A stretch of 64,000 bases of DNA from an uncultured Prevotellaceae bacterium. Lineage in GTDB: Bacteria > Bacteroidota > Bacteroidia > Bacteroidales > Muribaculaceae. This document shows, one piece after another, positions 45,202 to 54,168 of the stretch. The position numbers were made by a program, and so were the translations under genes. The DNA lies in the NCBI GenBank assembly GCA_900318865.1, contig ONMF01000006.1:1-64000 (forward strand), in the 5' to 3' direction. Numbering within the stretch: the stretch's first letter is position 1; every line of letters begins with the position of its first letter. The notes below the pieces were generated by a model. The model had not been told where the DNA came from, ran no database searches, and was given only the letters and a program-made list of their open reading frames with translations.

Positions 45202-47823
45202 ATGAGGAAATTTTTATCCCTTTTCATCATGAGTCTGTTGACTGCAGCCTTTGCTGTGGCCGACGAGACAACTGTGACCTTCAGCGACCTCTACGGCTCG
45301 GCCACAGTGCAGCCCGCCACCGAAGTCAGCAGTGGCTCGCTCGTCTTTTCTTTCGCTAAAGGCGATGCCGGCACCGAACCTGCCTACTTTGTGAATGCTT
45401 CGTACAAAGAGATGCGCCTCTATGGCGGTTCGGCAGCCGAAACTCCCAACGGCAACACAATGACCGTGAGCTGCTCGGTTCCCATCACCAAGATTGTGCT
45501 CACGCACGGATCAAGCTGCACCTGGGCCAACGTAACGGCCAATGCGGGTGAAGTGGCGATTGCCGATAACCATGATTTGACATGGACCGGCAGCGCCACC
45601 AGCGTGACGTTTACCGTGCTGCGCGGCGAAAAGTCGACCCAGTACCGTTTCACCCAAGCCACCATTACAACCAGCGGTTCGGGTGAAATCGTGGTGAGCA
45701 AGCCCACCTTCAGCCCGGCAGCCGGCACCTACTACAGCCCTGTGAACGTGACGCTGAGCTGCGCCACCGCCGATGCCAGCATTTACTACACGCTCGACGG
45801 CAGCACGCCCACAACCGGCAGCACGCTCTACAGCGCACCCATCGCCCTGAGCACCAACACCACCGTCAAGGCCATCGCAGCCCTCAATGGCAAAGTGAGC
45901 GACGTGGTAGAGGCCGCCTATGAATTCGGCACAGCTACCCAGGTGGCCAATATCGCCGCCTACCAGGCTACCGCCGACGAAACAGTGGTGTCTTTCGCCA
46001 ACCCCGTGAATGTGCTTGCCCATAACGGCAGCAGCCTTTATGTGAAGGACGACAGCGGTTACGCCTATTTCTATGGCAGCAACCTGGGTCAGACCTACAA
46101 AAACGGTGATGTGATTCCCGCCGGCTTCATCGGCACCAAGACCACCTACCGTTTTGAGCCGGAACTCAAGGTGGATGCCAAGAGCGGATTCCAGGCCGCG
46201 TCGAGCAACACTCCCATCGACCCCGAAGTCATCCAGGCCAGCGACGTGGATGCCTCGCTCTTCGCACACTATGTGCTCATCAAGGGCGCCACGCTTTATA
46301 TCAAGAGCAACAAACTCACCGATGCCAGCGGCGAGGTGATGGCCCGCTCGGGAATGGGTGGCTGGTCCGCCTCGACCGACACCACCAAGGTGTGGGACGT
46401 GTATGCCATCGTGGGTAACTATCTCGTCAACAAAGACGACACCGAGCCCGTCTACTGCCTGTTCCCTGTGAAGGTGGTCGACCCCAATGCCGGCACCCAA
46501 CCCGAAGGCGTTGAGAACATCGCAGCCTATGCCGCCCTGGCCGACAACAAGGTGGAAGCTATTGCCGGTGATGTCACGGTCTACTATGTGAACGGCTCAA
46601 ATGTGTTCGTCAAGGACGATTCGGGCTACATGTGCATCTTTGGCAACACCGGACAAACTTATAAGAACGGCGATGTGATTCCCGGTGGATTCAAGGGAAC
46701 CAAGACCACCTATAACGAAGGCCCCGAAATGAAGGCTCCGCTCAGCGGATTCCAGCCTGCCAAGGCCAACAACCCCGTCTCGCCCGAAGCCGGCTCCACC
46801 TCTATGGTGACTCTGGCCAACTGGGGACACTACCTCAAGTTCACCGATGTGAAACTGACCGGCATCAGCGGACGTAACTTCAACCTCGTGGACGCCAACG
46901 GCACAGTGGTGGGTTACAACCAGTTCTACAGCACAGTGACCCTTCCCAGCGACGAAACCCTCTCCTATGATGTGGTGGGAATCGTGTCGGGACACAGCGG
47001 TGCTCCGCAGTTTGCTCCCACCGAGATCACCATCCACGGCGGCGGCGAGATTGAGATTCCCGAAGTGGACAACATCAACGCTCTGCTCACCACCATCGGC
47101 AAGGGTAGCAACGCCACGATTACAGGCGCTATGACTGCCATTTACCAAAATGGCCAGAACCTCTATGTCAAGGACGAGGCCGGCACCTACGGACTGGTGT
47201 TCGGCAACACGGGACAAACCTATGAGAACGGCGACATCATCCGTGGTGCGGTGGCCAGCTGGACCACTTACGGCGCTATCACCGAAATCGTTCCCAGCGA
47301 GCTCGACACCTGGGTGAGCGAGGAGAAGGGCACACCCGTGGAGCCCGAGGAAATCGCGCTTGAGGAAATCTCGCAGCAGGATGTGCACAAGTACTTCCTC
47401 ATCAAGAACGCCACCATCACCAAGAACGAGAAGGACAACGAGTACACCATCGTGGACGAGAGTGAGACTCCCACTATCCTGTTCAACAAGTTCAACCAGA
47501 CGATTACCATCCCCGAGGAATTGGAAGGAAAGACCTTCGATGTGAAGGTGTTCGCCACCCTTTACAAGCCCAAAGATTCGGAAACGGCCATCATCGAGCT
47601 GTATCCCGTTGAGCTGAAGGACAACTCCGCACCCGAATTCAAGTTGGGCGATGTGAACATGGACGGTGAGGTTGGCATTGCCGATATCACCTCACTGGTC
47701 AACATCATCCTGAACAATGACAATCCCTCGGTAGCCGACTATCCCATGGCCGATGTGAACCAGGACGGCGAGGTGGGCATTGCCGATGTCACCGCACTGG
47801 TGTCGATTGTTTTGGAACAGTAA
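45202..47823 (+). CDS. Secreted multidomain protein with OB-like repeats and dockerin-like C-terminus
   Basis: 873 aa. Signal peptide (1-20), then the same N-terminal beta domain as the 3044 and 3473 products (~22-155). A chitobiase/hexosaminidase C-terminal-like module follows (~165-240, 'IYYTLDGSTPTTGSTLYSAP'). Three OB-fold-like repeats (~245-435, ~436-610, ~615-810) each carry 'LYVKDDSG' and 'GNTGQTYKNGDVI'-type motifs. The C-terminus is a pair of dockerin-like Ca-binding loops (DVNMDGEVGIADITSLVNII and DVNQDGEVGIADVTALVSIV). Probably surface-attached or part of a protein assembly; no catalytic domain seen. A terminator follows. Confidence 0.9.
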   Translation: MRKFLSLFIMSLLTAAFAVADETTVTFSDLYGSATVQPATEVSSGSLVFSFAKGDAGTEPAYFVNASYKEMRLYGGSAAETPNGNTMTVSCSVPITKIVLTHGSSCTWANVTANAGEVAIADNHDLTWTGSATSVTFTVLRGEKSTQYRFTQATITTSGSGEIVVSKPTFSPAAGTYYSPVNVTLSCATADASIYYTLDGSTPTTGSTLYSAPIALSTNTTVKAIAALNGKVSDVVEAAYEFGTATQVANIAAYQATADETVVSFANPVNVLAHNGSSLYVKDDSGYAYFYGSNLGQTYKNGDVIPAGFIGTKTTYRFEPELKVDAKSGFQAASSNTPIDPEVIQASDVDASLFAHYVLIKGATLYIKSNKLTDASGEVMARSGMGGWSASTDTTKVWDVYAIVGNYLVNKDDTEPVYCLFPVKVVDPNAGTQPEGVENIAAYAALADNKVEAIAGDVTVYYVNGSNVFVKDDSGYMCIFGNTGQTYKNGDVIPGGFKGTKTTYNEGPEMKAPLSGFQPAKANNPVSPEAGSTSMVTLANWGHYLKFTDVKLTGISGRNFNLVDANGTVVGYNQFYSTVTLPSDETLSYDVVGIVSGHSGAPQFAPTEITIHGGGEIEIPEVDNINALLTTIGKGSNATITGAMTAIYQNGQNLYVKDEAGTYGLVFGNTGQTYENGDIIRGAVASWTTYGAITEIVPSELDTWVSEEKGTPVEPEEIALEEISQQDVHKYFLIKNATITKNEKDNEYTIVDESETPTILFNKFNQTITIPEELEGKTFDVKVFATLYKPKDSETAIIELYPVELKDNSAPEFKLGDVNMDGEVGIADITSLVNIILNNDNPSVADYPMADVNQDGEVGIADVTALVSIVLEQ

Positions 47824-47851
47824 ACCGTCTCTCCAAATCTTGAATGAAACG

Positions 47852-47886
47852 AAGCGCCCCTGCCATGCCGGCAAGGGCGCTTTTCT
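47852..47886 (+). terminator. Intrinsic terminator after the dockerin-like gene
   Basis: Stem AAGCGCCC (47852-47859) with GGGCGCTT (47875-47882), inner TGCC/GGCA pairing, T run. It could serve both this gene and the convergent antiporter gene. Confidence 0.75.
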
Positions 47887-47912
47887 ATTCATGCCTGCCG
47901 ATGGCGGGCGCG

Positions 47913-49238
47913 CTACATGAACAAGCCCTGCAGCCAGTAGCAAGCCATCCCGGCAAGGTAGCCGGCCAGGGCTACTGGGGTGATGTGCCGCATGTACCAC
48001 CCGAAAGTGATTTTTTCCAGCCCCATCACCACCACACCGGCCGCCGAACCAATGATGAGCATCGAACCACCCACACCGGCACAATAGGCCAGCAACTGCC
48101 AGAAAATGCCGTCTACGGCCATATCGCCGAAGGGCGCCAGCGGATACATGCCCATGCAGCCGGCCACCAGCGGCACATTGTCGACAATGCTCGAAATGAT
48201 GCCTATGGCCCCCGTCACCACATAATGGTTGCCGCCACTGGCACCGTCGAGCCACTGGCCCAGCGACTCGAGCACACCCACCTGCTCCAGGCAGCTCACA
48301 GCCATGAGGATGCCCAGAAAAAACAAGATGGTGGTCATGTCGATGCGCGACAGCAACGTGCTCACGCGCTTCTGCATGGCACTCTTGCCGCTGCGGCGAG
48401 GCAAGTGTGAGTAGAATAATTCGGTAGTGAGCCACAACAACCCCAGCACCAATAGGATGCCTACAAACGGCGGCAACCCGGTGAGCGCGCGAAACACGGG
48501 CACAAACACCAGCCCGCCCACTCCCATCCAGAAGATGGCATGCTGCTGCCTGATGGTGAATTCACGCTCGCCAGCGGCAGCGGCTTCGGGGGCGGCCGAA
48601 GCCGCATCCAAATGCCCTCGCAGAGCCATACTCAGCAGCAAGGCCGGCACAAGCAGCGACACCAGCGACGGCAGCAACAGGTGAGCGATTACCCCTGCCG
48701 AGGTGATGAGGCTGCTGTTCCACAGCATGATGGTGGTGACATCACCGATGGGTGAAAACGCTCCGCCCGAGTTGGCGGCAATCACCACCAGCGAGGCGTA
48801 AACCATGCGGTCACGAGGTTGCGACACGAGTTTACGAAGCACCATAATCATCACGATACTGGTGGTGAGATTGTCCAAAATGGCACTGAGCAGAAAAGTC
48901 ATCAACGCTATGCGCCACAGCAGCTTGCGCTTGCTGGTGGTGCGCAGCACCGAGCGCACAAAGTTAAATCCGCCATTCTGGTCCACTATCTCCACAATGG
49001 TCATAGCGCCCATGAGGAAAAACAGCGTGGTGGCCGTGCTGCCCAGATACCGCTCAATGGCTTCGGTCACGCCGCCGCTTAGACCAAACTGGCCCGGGTC
49101 AAGCGCCAGCAGCGTCCAGCAAGTCACAAACATGAGCAGCGCGATGGCCGCCTTGTTCACTTTAATGACACTTTCAAGCGCCATGCAGGCATAGCCGGCC
49201 ACAAAGGCCACAACGATGGCAAAAGTGAGGTCAGTCAT
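47913..49238 (-). CDS. nhaD: NhaD-type Na+/H+ antiporter
   Basis: 441 aa with about 12 membrane spans. Conserved stretches of the NhaD/ArsB-like ion transporter superfamily: 'FFLMGAMTIVEIVDQNGGF', 'FLLSAILDNLTTSIVMIMVLRKL', 'ANSGGAFSPIGDVTTIMLW' and 'IISSIVDNVPLVAG'. It extrudes Na+ in exchange for protons at the inner membrane. It lies 25 nt after the small unknown gene at 49264-49653, probably one transcript. Confidence 0.94.
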   Translation of the reverse strand: MTDLTFAIVVAFVAGYACMALESVIKVNKAAIALLMFVTCWTLLALDPGQFGLSGGVTEAIERYLGSTATTLFFLMGAMTIVEIVDQNGGFNFVRSVLRTTSKRKLLWRIALMTFLLSAILDNLTTSIVMIMVLRKLVSQPRDRMVYASLVVIAANSGGAFSPIGDVTTIMLWNSSLITSAGVIAHLLLPSLVSLLVPALLLSMALRGHLDAASAAPEAAAAGEREFTIRQQHAIFWMGVGGLVFVPVFRALTGLPPFVGILLVLGLLWLTTELFYSHLPRRSGKSAMQKRVSTLLSRIDMTTILFFLGILMAVSCLEQVGVLESLGQWLDGASGGNHYVVTGAIGIISSIVDNVPLVAGCMGMYPLAPFGDMAVDGIFWQLLAYCAGVGGSMLIIGSAAGVVVMGLEKITFGWYMRHITPVALAGYLAGMACYWLQGLFM

Positions 49239-49263
49239 TTGATTGGGTTTTCAACAATGATGT

Positions 49264-49653
49264 TTATTTAAACAGCGAACACACGGCCTGGGCTGCGGGG
49301 CCTTCAAACATTCGCACTTCGCTCACAGGTTGATACAGATAGTCCATGAAGCGCAGCAACTGAACAGCGGCAAACTGAGAATCGGCACTCACCGCCGCAT
49401 CAACGCGCACATTGCTCACCTCCACGCGCTCAATTTTCAGATTTTCAGCCAGCGGTGCCACCTTGTCGGCGGGTGATGCCAGCAGTTTCTCAATCTTTGT
49501 CAAATCACCTGAAGCGATGTCACGCTTGATGCCATGCAGCACGCTGCCGGTGGGATTGTAAACGTAACGGGTCGAGAAAAACGATTTCTTTACACTGATT
49601 TTATCACAAGCGGCGATGGTTTCATCCATCTCCATCGATTTAATGTTAGCCAT
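49264..49653 (-). CDS. Small conserved-looking cytoplasmic protein, unknown function
   Basis: 129 aa, no signal peptide or membrane span. Start at 'ANIKSMEMDETIAACD'; an A/T-rich upstream stretch (Bacteroidota-type initiation region) supports this ATG at 49653. The sequence is mixed alpha/beta with 'KIERVEVSNVRVDAAVSADSQFAAVQLLRF'. I recognise no family. It lies 25 nt upstream of nhaD on the same strand. Confidence 0.7.
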   Translation of the reverse strand: MANIKSMEMDETIAACDKISVKKSFFSTRYVYNPTGSVLHGIKRDIASGDLTKIEKLLASPADKVAPLAENLKIERVEVSNVRVDAAVSADSQFAAVQLLRFMDYLYQPVSEVRMFEGPAAQAVCSLFK

Positions 49654-49784
49654 AATTTTTTTATTTTTAAAATGAATGTTGATGTGAATGGATGTTGTGC
49701 CAGAAACCGACACAACCGAGCGCCAACGTGAGTGCTTGCTATTCACTCCCGTCACCGCTAAAAAATAAAAAAAACTATGTGCCT

Positions 49785-50150
49785 CTAACGGATGATGTGC
49801 CGCAACGCTATCACATAGTAAGCGTTGCCGGCATGCGCATGCCCCGGGCTGGCAGGGCCGCTCATTGCAAAACCGTGGCTCTGTGTCACACGGCCGGGAA
49901 AGGGTGCTGCCGCGGAAAGTGATTTTCCGCCTTTGCCCGAATGTGACGCAGTGGGCAGCGTGCGGGGCGCACTCACACTCATCGCCTGCTCACCGTCAAC
50001 AAGCAATCCGGCAGCCGGGCTTCGCTGGTCGTCAACCTCAGCCACCACCCCGGCCGGCTGGCACTGTCTTGCCTGGGAGCACACAGCCTCGCTCCAGCAG
50101 CCTAAGGCCAGAGTGGTCAGCACCATTACTATATATGCAAGCTGTCGCAC
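49785..50150 (-). CDS. Small putative lipoprotein, GTG start, unknown function
   Basis: About 121 aa. The GTG at 50150 gives 'RQLAYIVMVLTTLALGC', a short signal with lipobox LALGC. The rest is Ser/Ala/Gly/His-rich and ends 'GNAYYVIALRHIIR', a tail reminiscent of small orphan proteins of Bacteroidales. A good promoter (50183-50214) places the transcript start near 50176, excluding the farther upstream start at 50213. An ATG at 50126 is an alternative start. Confidence 0.55.
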   Translation of the reverse strand: MRQLAYIVMVLTTLALGCWSEAVCSQARQCQPAGVVAEVDDQRSPAAGLLVDGEQAMSVSAPRTLPTASHSGKGGKSLSAAAPFPGRVTQSHGFAMSGPASPGHAHAGNAYYVIALRHIIR

Positions 50151-50182
50151 AGGTTTATGTCTTGGTTTTGCAGAATAGGACT

Positions 50183-50214
50183 GCAAAATTACTAAAAAAA
50201 AGAGTGTTCCCAAA
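50183..50214 (-). promoter_or_regulatory. Promoter of the small lipoprotein gene
   Basis: On the minus strand TTTG (50211-50214), 19-nt spacer, TAATTTTGC (50183-50191). Confidence 0.75.
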
Positions 50215-50261
50215 TATTATCCAATACTAATTGTTTTTGGTGGACGGTGTCCTGTCAAATA

Positions 50262-50342
50262 ATGCGTCGGAGACGCATCACCCACGCTGTGCCGGGCAAA
50301 TTCCCCTCTAAGGCAGAGGGGATGGCCCGCCCCGACCGTGGG
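50262..50342. repeat. Two intergenic inverted repeats
   Basis: A short hairpin ATGCGTC-GGA-GACGCAT (50262-50278). A nested long one at 50281-50342 has outer CCCACG/CGTGGG, middle GGGC/GCCC and inner CCCCTCT/AGAGGGG arms. They lie between divergent genes; function unknown. Confidence 0.6.
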
Positions 50343-50404
50343 CTGCACAGCGCGTGCAGTGGAAAAAATGGGAAAAAGAGAATTTTGGTTTTAGATAAAA
50401 GATG

Positions 50405-50413
50405 TATTTTTGC
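50405..50413 (+). promoter_or_regulatory. -7 box of the 50437 operon
   Basis: TATTTTTGC. The transcript would start near 50420, beyond the ATG at 50416, so translation must begin at the ATG at 50437. Confidence 0.6.
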
Positions 50414-50436
50414 AAATGAAAAGAAACATTACCGAA

Positions 50437-50940
50437 ATGAGCACAAAACCTATCGATATCGATGAGCGCGGCGAACGCGGCCGCCAGAATTTTCTCGGCG
50501 GACTGAACTGCACGCAGTCGGTGGTGGCGGCGTTTTCCGACCTCTTTCCCGATGACGACCCGCTGACGCTGCTGCGCATGGCGGCATCCTTTGGCGGAGG
50601 CATGGGGCGGCTGCGACTCACCTGCGGCGCGGTCACGGGCCTGGCCATGCTTGCCGGGCTGGAAAATGGACCCACCACCGGCGACATGGCTGCCCGCACA
50701 CGGAACTATGCACTGGTGCAGCGGCTGGCCGAAGAGTTCAAACGTGAAAACGACTCGCTCATCTGCTCCGAGCTGCTGGGATTGCGCACGGGAGCCGTGG
50801 AGCCGCCAAGACCCAGCGAACGCACCACCGAATACTACAAGGCACGGCCCTGCCCGCGGCTGATAGAATGTGCCTGCCGCATCTACGCACGCCACTTGAA
50901 TGAGGACAATTCCCCCTCTCTGGCCGACAATCAATCATGA
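50437..50940 (+). CDS. C_GCAxxG_C_C family protein
   Basis: 167 aa. Characteristic cysteines: LNCTQSVVAAFSD (~27-39), 'FGGGMGRLRLTCGAVTGLAML' (the C-GA-x-x-G box), 'LICSELLGL' and C-terminal 'PCPRLIECACRIYARHL'. The family is thought to bind a metal or redox cofactor; its role is unknown. The last codons overlap the helicase gene (ATGA, 4 nt). Confidence 0.88.
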   Translation: MSTKPIDIDERGERGRQNFLGGLNCTQSVVAAFSDLFPDDDPLTLLRMAASFGGGMGRLRLTCGAVTGLAMLAGLENGPTTGDMAARTRNYALVQRLAEEFKRENDSLICSELLGLRTGAVEPPRPSERTTEYYKARPCPRLIECACRIYARHLNEDNSPSLADNQS

Positions 50941-52820
50941 GTGTCGACAACCCCATATTGGCCCTGACGCGGCAGCGGCAATTGCTGCAAGTGGAATATG
51001 AGCACGAGCGCGAGGAATTCCGTCGCCTCACACAAGCCATGGGCATCGGCCGCAAAGTGAAACGCGGCGACTGCTGGTGGCCCATCGGGGTAGGGCGCAA
51101 CTATTACAATTCGCTCAACCAACTGGTGGTGGAAATCACTCGCGACGACGACACCGACATCGAGCATAATTTCGAATACGGGCGGGTGGTGACTTTATTT
51201 GGTGTGACCGCTACAGGTGATATCCACTATCTCGATTTCACCGCCACCGTGAGTTATGCCGAAGCCCACCGCATGGTGCTCATCATGCCCCACACGGCCG
51301 CCATCTCAGCCCTCATGGCACTGGAGCGCCCGGGCGTGCAGTTATCGTTCGACGAAACCACCTATCGCCTGATGTTCGATGCCCTGGAGCGAGTGAGCAA
51401 GGCACGCGACAACCGGCTGGCCCAGTTGCGCGATATTTTCTACCTGCGCCAGCCTGCCGCAAAATTCACCTTCGCGCCCATGCGGTTTCCCTGGCTCAAC
51501 ACCACCCAGGAACATGCTGTGAACGAAGTGCTGCGGGCCAAGGACGTGGCCATTGTGCACGGACCGCCGGGAACCGGAAAGACCACCACCTTGGTCGAAG
51601 CCATCTACGAGACGCTGCGCCGCGAAACACAGGTGCTGGTGTGCGCTCAGAGCAATATGGCGGTGGACTGGATTAGCGAGCGGCTCATGGACCGCGGGGT
51701 AGATGTGCTGCGGGTGGGCAATCCCACCCGCGTCAACGACAAGATGCTGGGCCAGACCTACGAACGACGATTCGAGGCTCACCCCGACTATCCCCAGCTG
51801 TGGAGCATCCGCAAAACCATGCGCGAACTGCGTGCCCACCACCGTTCAACCGAGGCCTATCACCAGAAGATGGACAGACTGCGCAGCCGAGCCACCGAAC
51901 TTGAATTACGCATCAACCACGACCTTTTTGCACAGGCACGGGTCATCGCATGCACTCTGGCCGGCACTGCCAGCCGCGTGCTCGACGGCATGAAATTCGC
52001 CACGCTTTTCATTGATGAAGCGGCTCAAGCTCTGGAGGCCGCATGCTGGATTGCCATCGCCAAGGCCGGAAGAGTGATTTTTGCCGGCGACCATTGCCAG
52101 CTCCCTCCCACCATCAAGAGCATTGAAGCCCTGCAGGGTGGACTGGGCACCACACTCATGGAGCGCATCGCCACCGCCAAGCCGCAAGTGGTGACACTAT
52201 TGCAAGTGCAGTACCGCATGAATGAGGCCATCATGCGTTTTTCGAGCGACTGGTTTTACGGCGGACAGGTGCAGAGTGCCCCGCAGGTGAAATATCGCGG
52301 CATTCTCGATTGGGATTTGCCCATCACATGGATTGACACCACCCATCTCGACGACAGTCACGAGGAATTTGTGGGTGAAAACTATGGACGGATCAACCGC
52401 ACCGAGGCGGCCCTCACCATGACCACACTCAACGAATATCTCGACAAAATAGGCCGGCAGCGTGTGATAGAAGAGGGCATCGACGTGGGCATCATCTCGC
52501 CTTACCGCGCCCAGGTGCAGCACTTGCGGCACCTTGTCAAGCACGAGGCCTCGCTCAAACCCTTGCGCCATCTCATCAGCGTGAACACAGTGGACGGTTT
52601 TCAGGGGCAGGAACGCGACATGATCATCATCAGCCTGGTGCGGGCCAACGAAGATGGGCAAATAGGTTTCCTGCGCGACTTGCGCCGCATGAATGTGGCC
52701 ATGACGCGGGCGCGCATGAAACTCATTATCCTTGGCAATGTGGCCACGCTCACCCGCCATCCGTTTTACCGGCGGCTCCATGCCTATATCGAGTCGCTCA
52801 AAAACAACTCTTCCACATGA
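50937..52820 (+). CDS. Superfamily 1 helicase/ATPase, Dna2/Nam7 (IGHMBP2-like)
   Basis: 627 aa. N-terminal non-catalytic domain (~1-180), then a full SF1B motor: motif I VHGPPGTGKTTTLVEAI (~205-221), motif Ia 'VLVCAQSNMAVDWISERL', motif II 'LFIDEAAQALEA' (DEAA box, ~358-369), motif III 'VIFAGDHCQLPPTI', motif V 'VNTVDGFQGQERDMIIISLV' and motif VI 'RMNVAMTRARMKLI'. Probably a nucleic-acid helicase, in repair or RNA metabolism. Coupled on both sides by ATGA overlaps to the C_GCAxxG_C_C gene and the transporter. Confidence 0.95.
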   Translation: MSVDNPILALTRQRQLLQVEYEHEREEFRRLTQAMGIGRKVKRGDCWWPIGVGRNYYNSLNQLVVEITRDDDTDIEHNFEYGRVVTLFGVTATGDIHYLDFTATVSYAEAHRMVLIMPHTAAISALMALERPGVQLSFDETTYRLMFDALERVSKARDNRLAQLRDIFYLRQPAAKFTFAPMRFPWLNTTQEHAVNEVLRAKDVAIVHGPPGTGKTTTLVEAIYETLRRETQVLVCAQSNMAVDWISERLMDRGVDVLRVGNPTRVNDKMLGQTYERRFEAHPDYPQLWSIRKTMRELRAHHRSTEAYHQKMDRLRSRATELELRINHDLFAQARVIACTLAGTASRVLDGMKFATLFIDEAAQALEAACWIAIAKAGRVIFAGDHCQLPPTIKSIEALQGGLGTTLMERIATAKPQVVTLLQVQYRMNEAIMRFSSDWFYGGQVQSAPQVKYRGILDWDLPITWIDTTHLDDSHEEFVGENYGRINRTEAALTMTTLNEYLDKIGRQRVIEEGIDVGIISPYRAQVQHLRHLVKHEASLKPLRHLISVNTVDGFQGQERDMIIISLVRANEDGQIGFLRDLRRMNVAMTRARMKLIILGNVATLTRHPFYRRLHAYIESLKNNSST

Positions 52821-53800
52821 AATCACTTCTCAATTTCTTAAAAAATTGGACTTTGCCAGCAGCAATCGCCACGGGCATAGTGGTCTATTCCATCTTTTTC
52901 TGGGTGCCCGCTCTCGATGCCGTGGGCGAGCGGCTGGAAGGGGTGTTCGACACCATCCTGCCGCTTTTCATGGGCATGATATTGTTCACCACTTTCTGCC
53001 GTGTGGATTTTCACCGCATGCGGCTGCACAGGTGGCATGTATGGGTCACTGTGGCACAGGTGTTGCTGGTGGCCATCACCGCTGCTGTCATTTTGGGTTA
53101 TCGATTGACGGGGCGCGCCCTCATCGGCATGGAGGGCGTTCTCACCTGCATCATCGGCCCCGGTGCCGCGGCTGCAGCCGTCGTTACAAGCAAACTGGGA
53201 GGCAACCTTGAATCGATGACCACTTATACTTTCCTCTCCAATTTTGTCACCGCCCTGCTGGTGCCGCTCATTTTTCCGCTTATCGACCCCGATGTGACCA
53301 TGACTTTTTGGAAATCATTTCTCCTGATTCTCTACAAAGTGTGCCTGGTGCTGGTCTTGCCCATGGTGGCGGCCTATGTGGTGAAGCACTGGATGCATCG
53401 CCTGCATCGACTCATTCTGGGCATCGAGGACTTGTCGTTCTACATGTGGGGCATTTCCTTGAGCATCGTCACCGGCGTGACGGTGAAAAACATCGTTCAT
53501 GCCGACACCACCTGGTCATTCCTGCTCACACTGGCAGTGCTGGCCGCCGTGCTGTGCATGATGCAATTCGCCGTGGGGCGTTACATAGGCCACTTCTTCG
53601 ACGCCACCATCGAGAGCGGCCAGGGACTGGGACAAAAAAACACCGCTTTCGCCATCTGGATTGCCTATACCTATCTCAATCCACTTTCATCGGTGGGACC
53701 CGGATGCTACATTTTGTGGCAAAATGCCGTGAACAGTCTTGAATTGTGGCATCGTCGAAAAAAAGCCGCCAACCCTGTTAATAACCCTGTGAAAAGTTGA
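52817..53800 (+). CDS. BASS-like (bile acid:Na+ symporter fold) membrane transporter
   Basis: 327 aa with ~9-10 membrane spans. Pattern of the BASS/ACR3-like superfamily: 'ILPLFMGMILFTTFCRVDF', 'CIIGPGAAAAAVVTSKLGGNLESMTTYTFLSNFVTALLVP' region and a second repeat near 'GQGLGQKNTAFAIWIAYTYLNPLSSVGPGCYILW'. The tail is short and basic. Substrate unknown. Start overlaps the helicase stop by 4 nt, so it is in the same operon. Confidence 0.85.
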   Translation: MKSLLNFLKNWTLPAAIATGIVVYSIFFWVPALDAVGERLEGVFDTILPLFMGMILFTTFCRVDFHRMRLHRWHVWVTVAQVLLVAITAAVILGYRLTGRALIGMEGVLTCIIGPGAAAAAVVTSKLGGNLESMTTYTFLSNFVTALLVPLIFPLIDPDVTMTFWKSFLLILYKVCLVLVLPMVAAYVVKHWMHRLHRLILGIEDLSFYMWGISLSIVTGVTVKNIVHADTTWSFLLTLAVLAAVLCMMQFAVGRYIGHFFDATIESGQGLGQKNTAFAIWIAYTYLNPLSSVGPGCYILWQNAVNSLELWHRRKKAANPVNNPVKS

Positions 53801-54168
53801 TGATAACTTTTCAATAAAAAACAACAAAAAACACTTGACAAATCAAAATCAAGCCGGCTTATCAATCCACCACACAAATCCAAATTTTTTCATTCTTTCT
53901 TTTTTAGCAATTTTAAACAGGCTTTTTATCACTCATTGATTTGCACGCCGCTCATTTTTTATTAACTTTGCAAAAAATAAACAGGTTGTTAATAAGTTAC
54001 TGAATTACTTTTCTTTCAGCATTTTAAATTGTCAATTATTTGTTGATTACGATTATTGGTCATTCAATAATTAAAAATGCAAGAAAATCCTAAAAAAGTT
54101 ATTTACACTATTAACAGCCCATCATCACCATCATAAAATTCTTTTTAAAAATTAAAATTTATATTTTT
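53801..54168. other. 368-bp AT-rich region with the gpx promoter and long leader
   Basis: No gene seen. It holds the gpx promoter at 53940-53971 and then about 190 nt of very AT-rich, weakly structured leader before the ATG at 54169. The first ~140 nt after the transporter gene show no clear terminator. Confidence 0.5.
53940..53971 (+). promoter_or_regulatory. Promoter of the glutathione peroxidase gene
   Basis: TTTG (53940-53943), 19-nt spacer, TAACTTTGC (53963-53971). The leader would be about 190 nt long. Confidence 0.75.
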
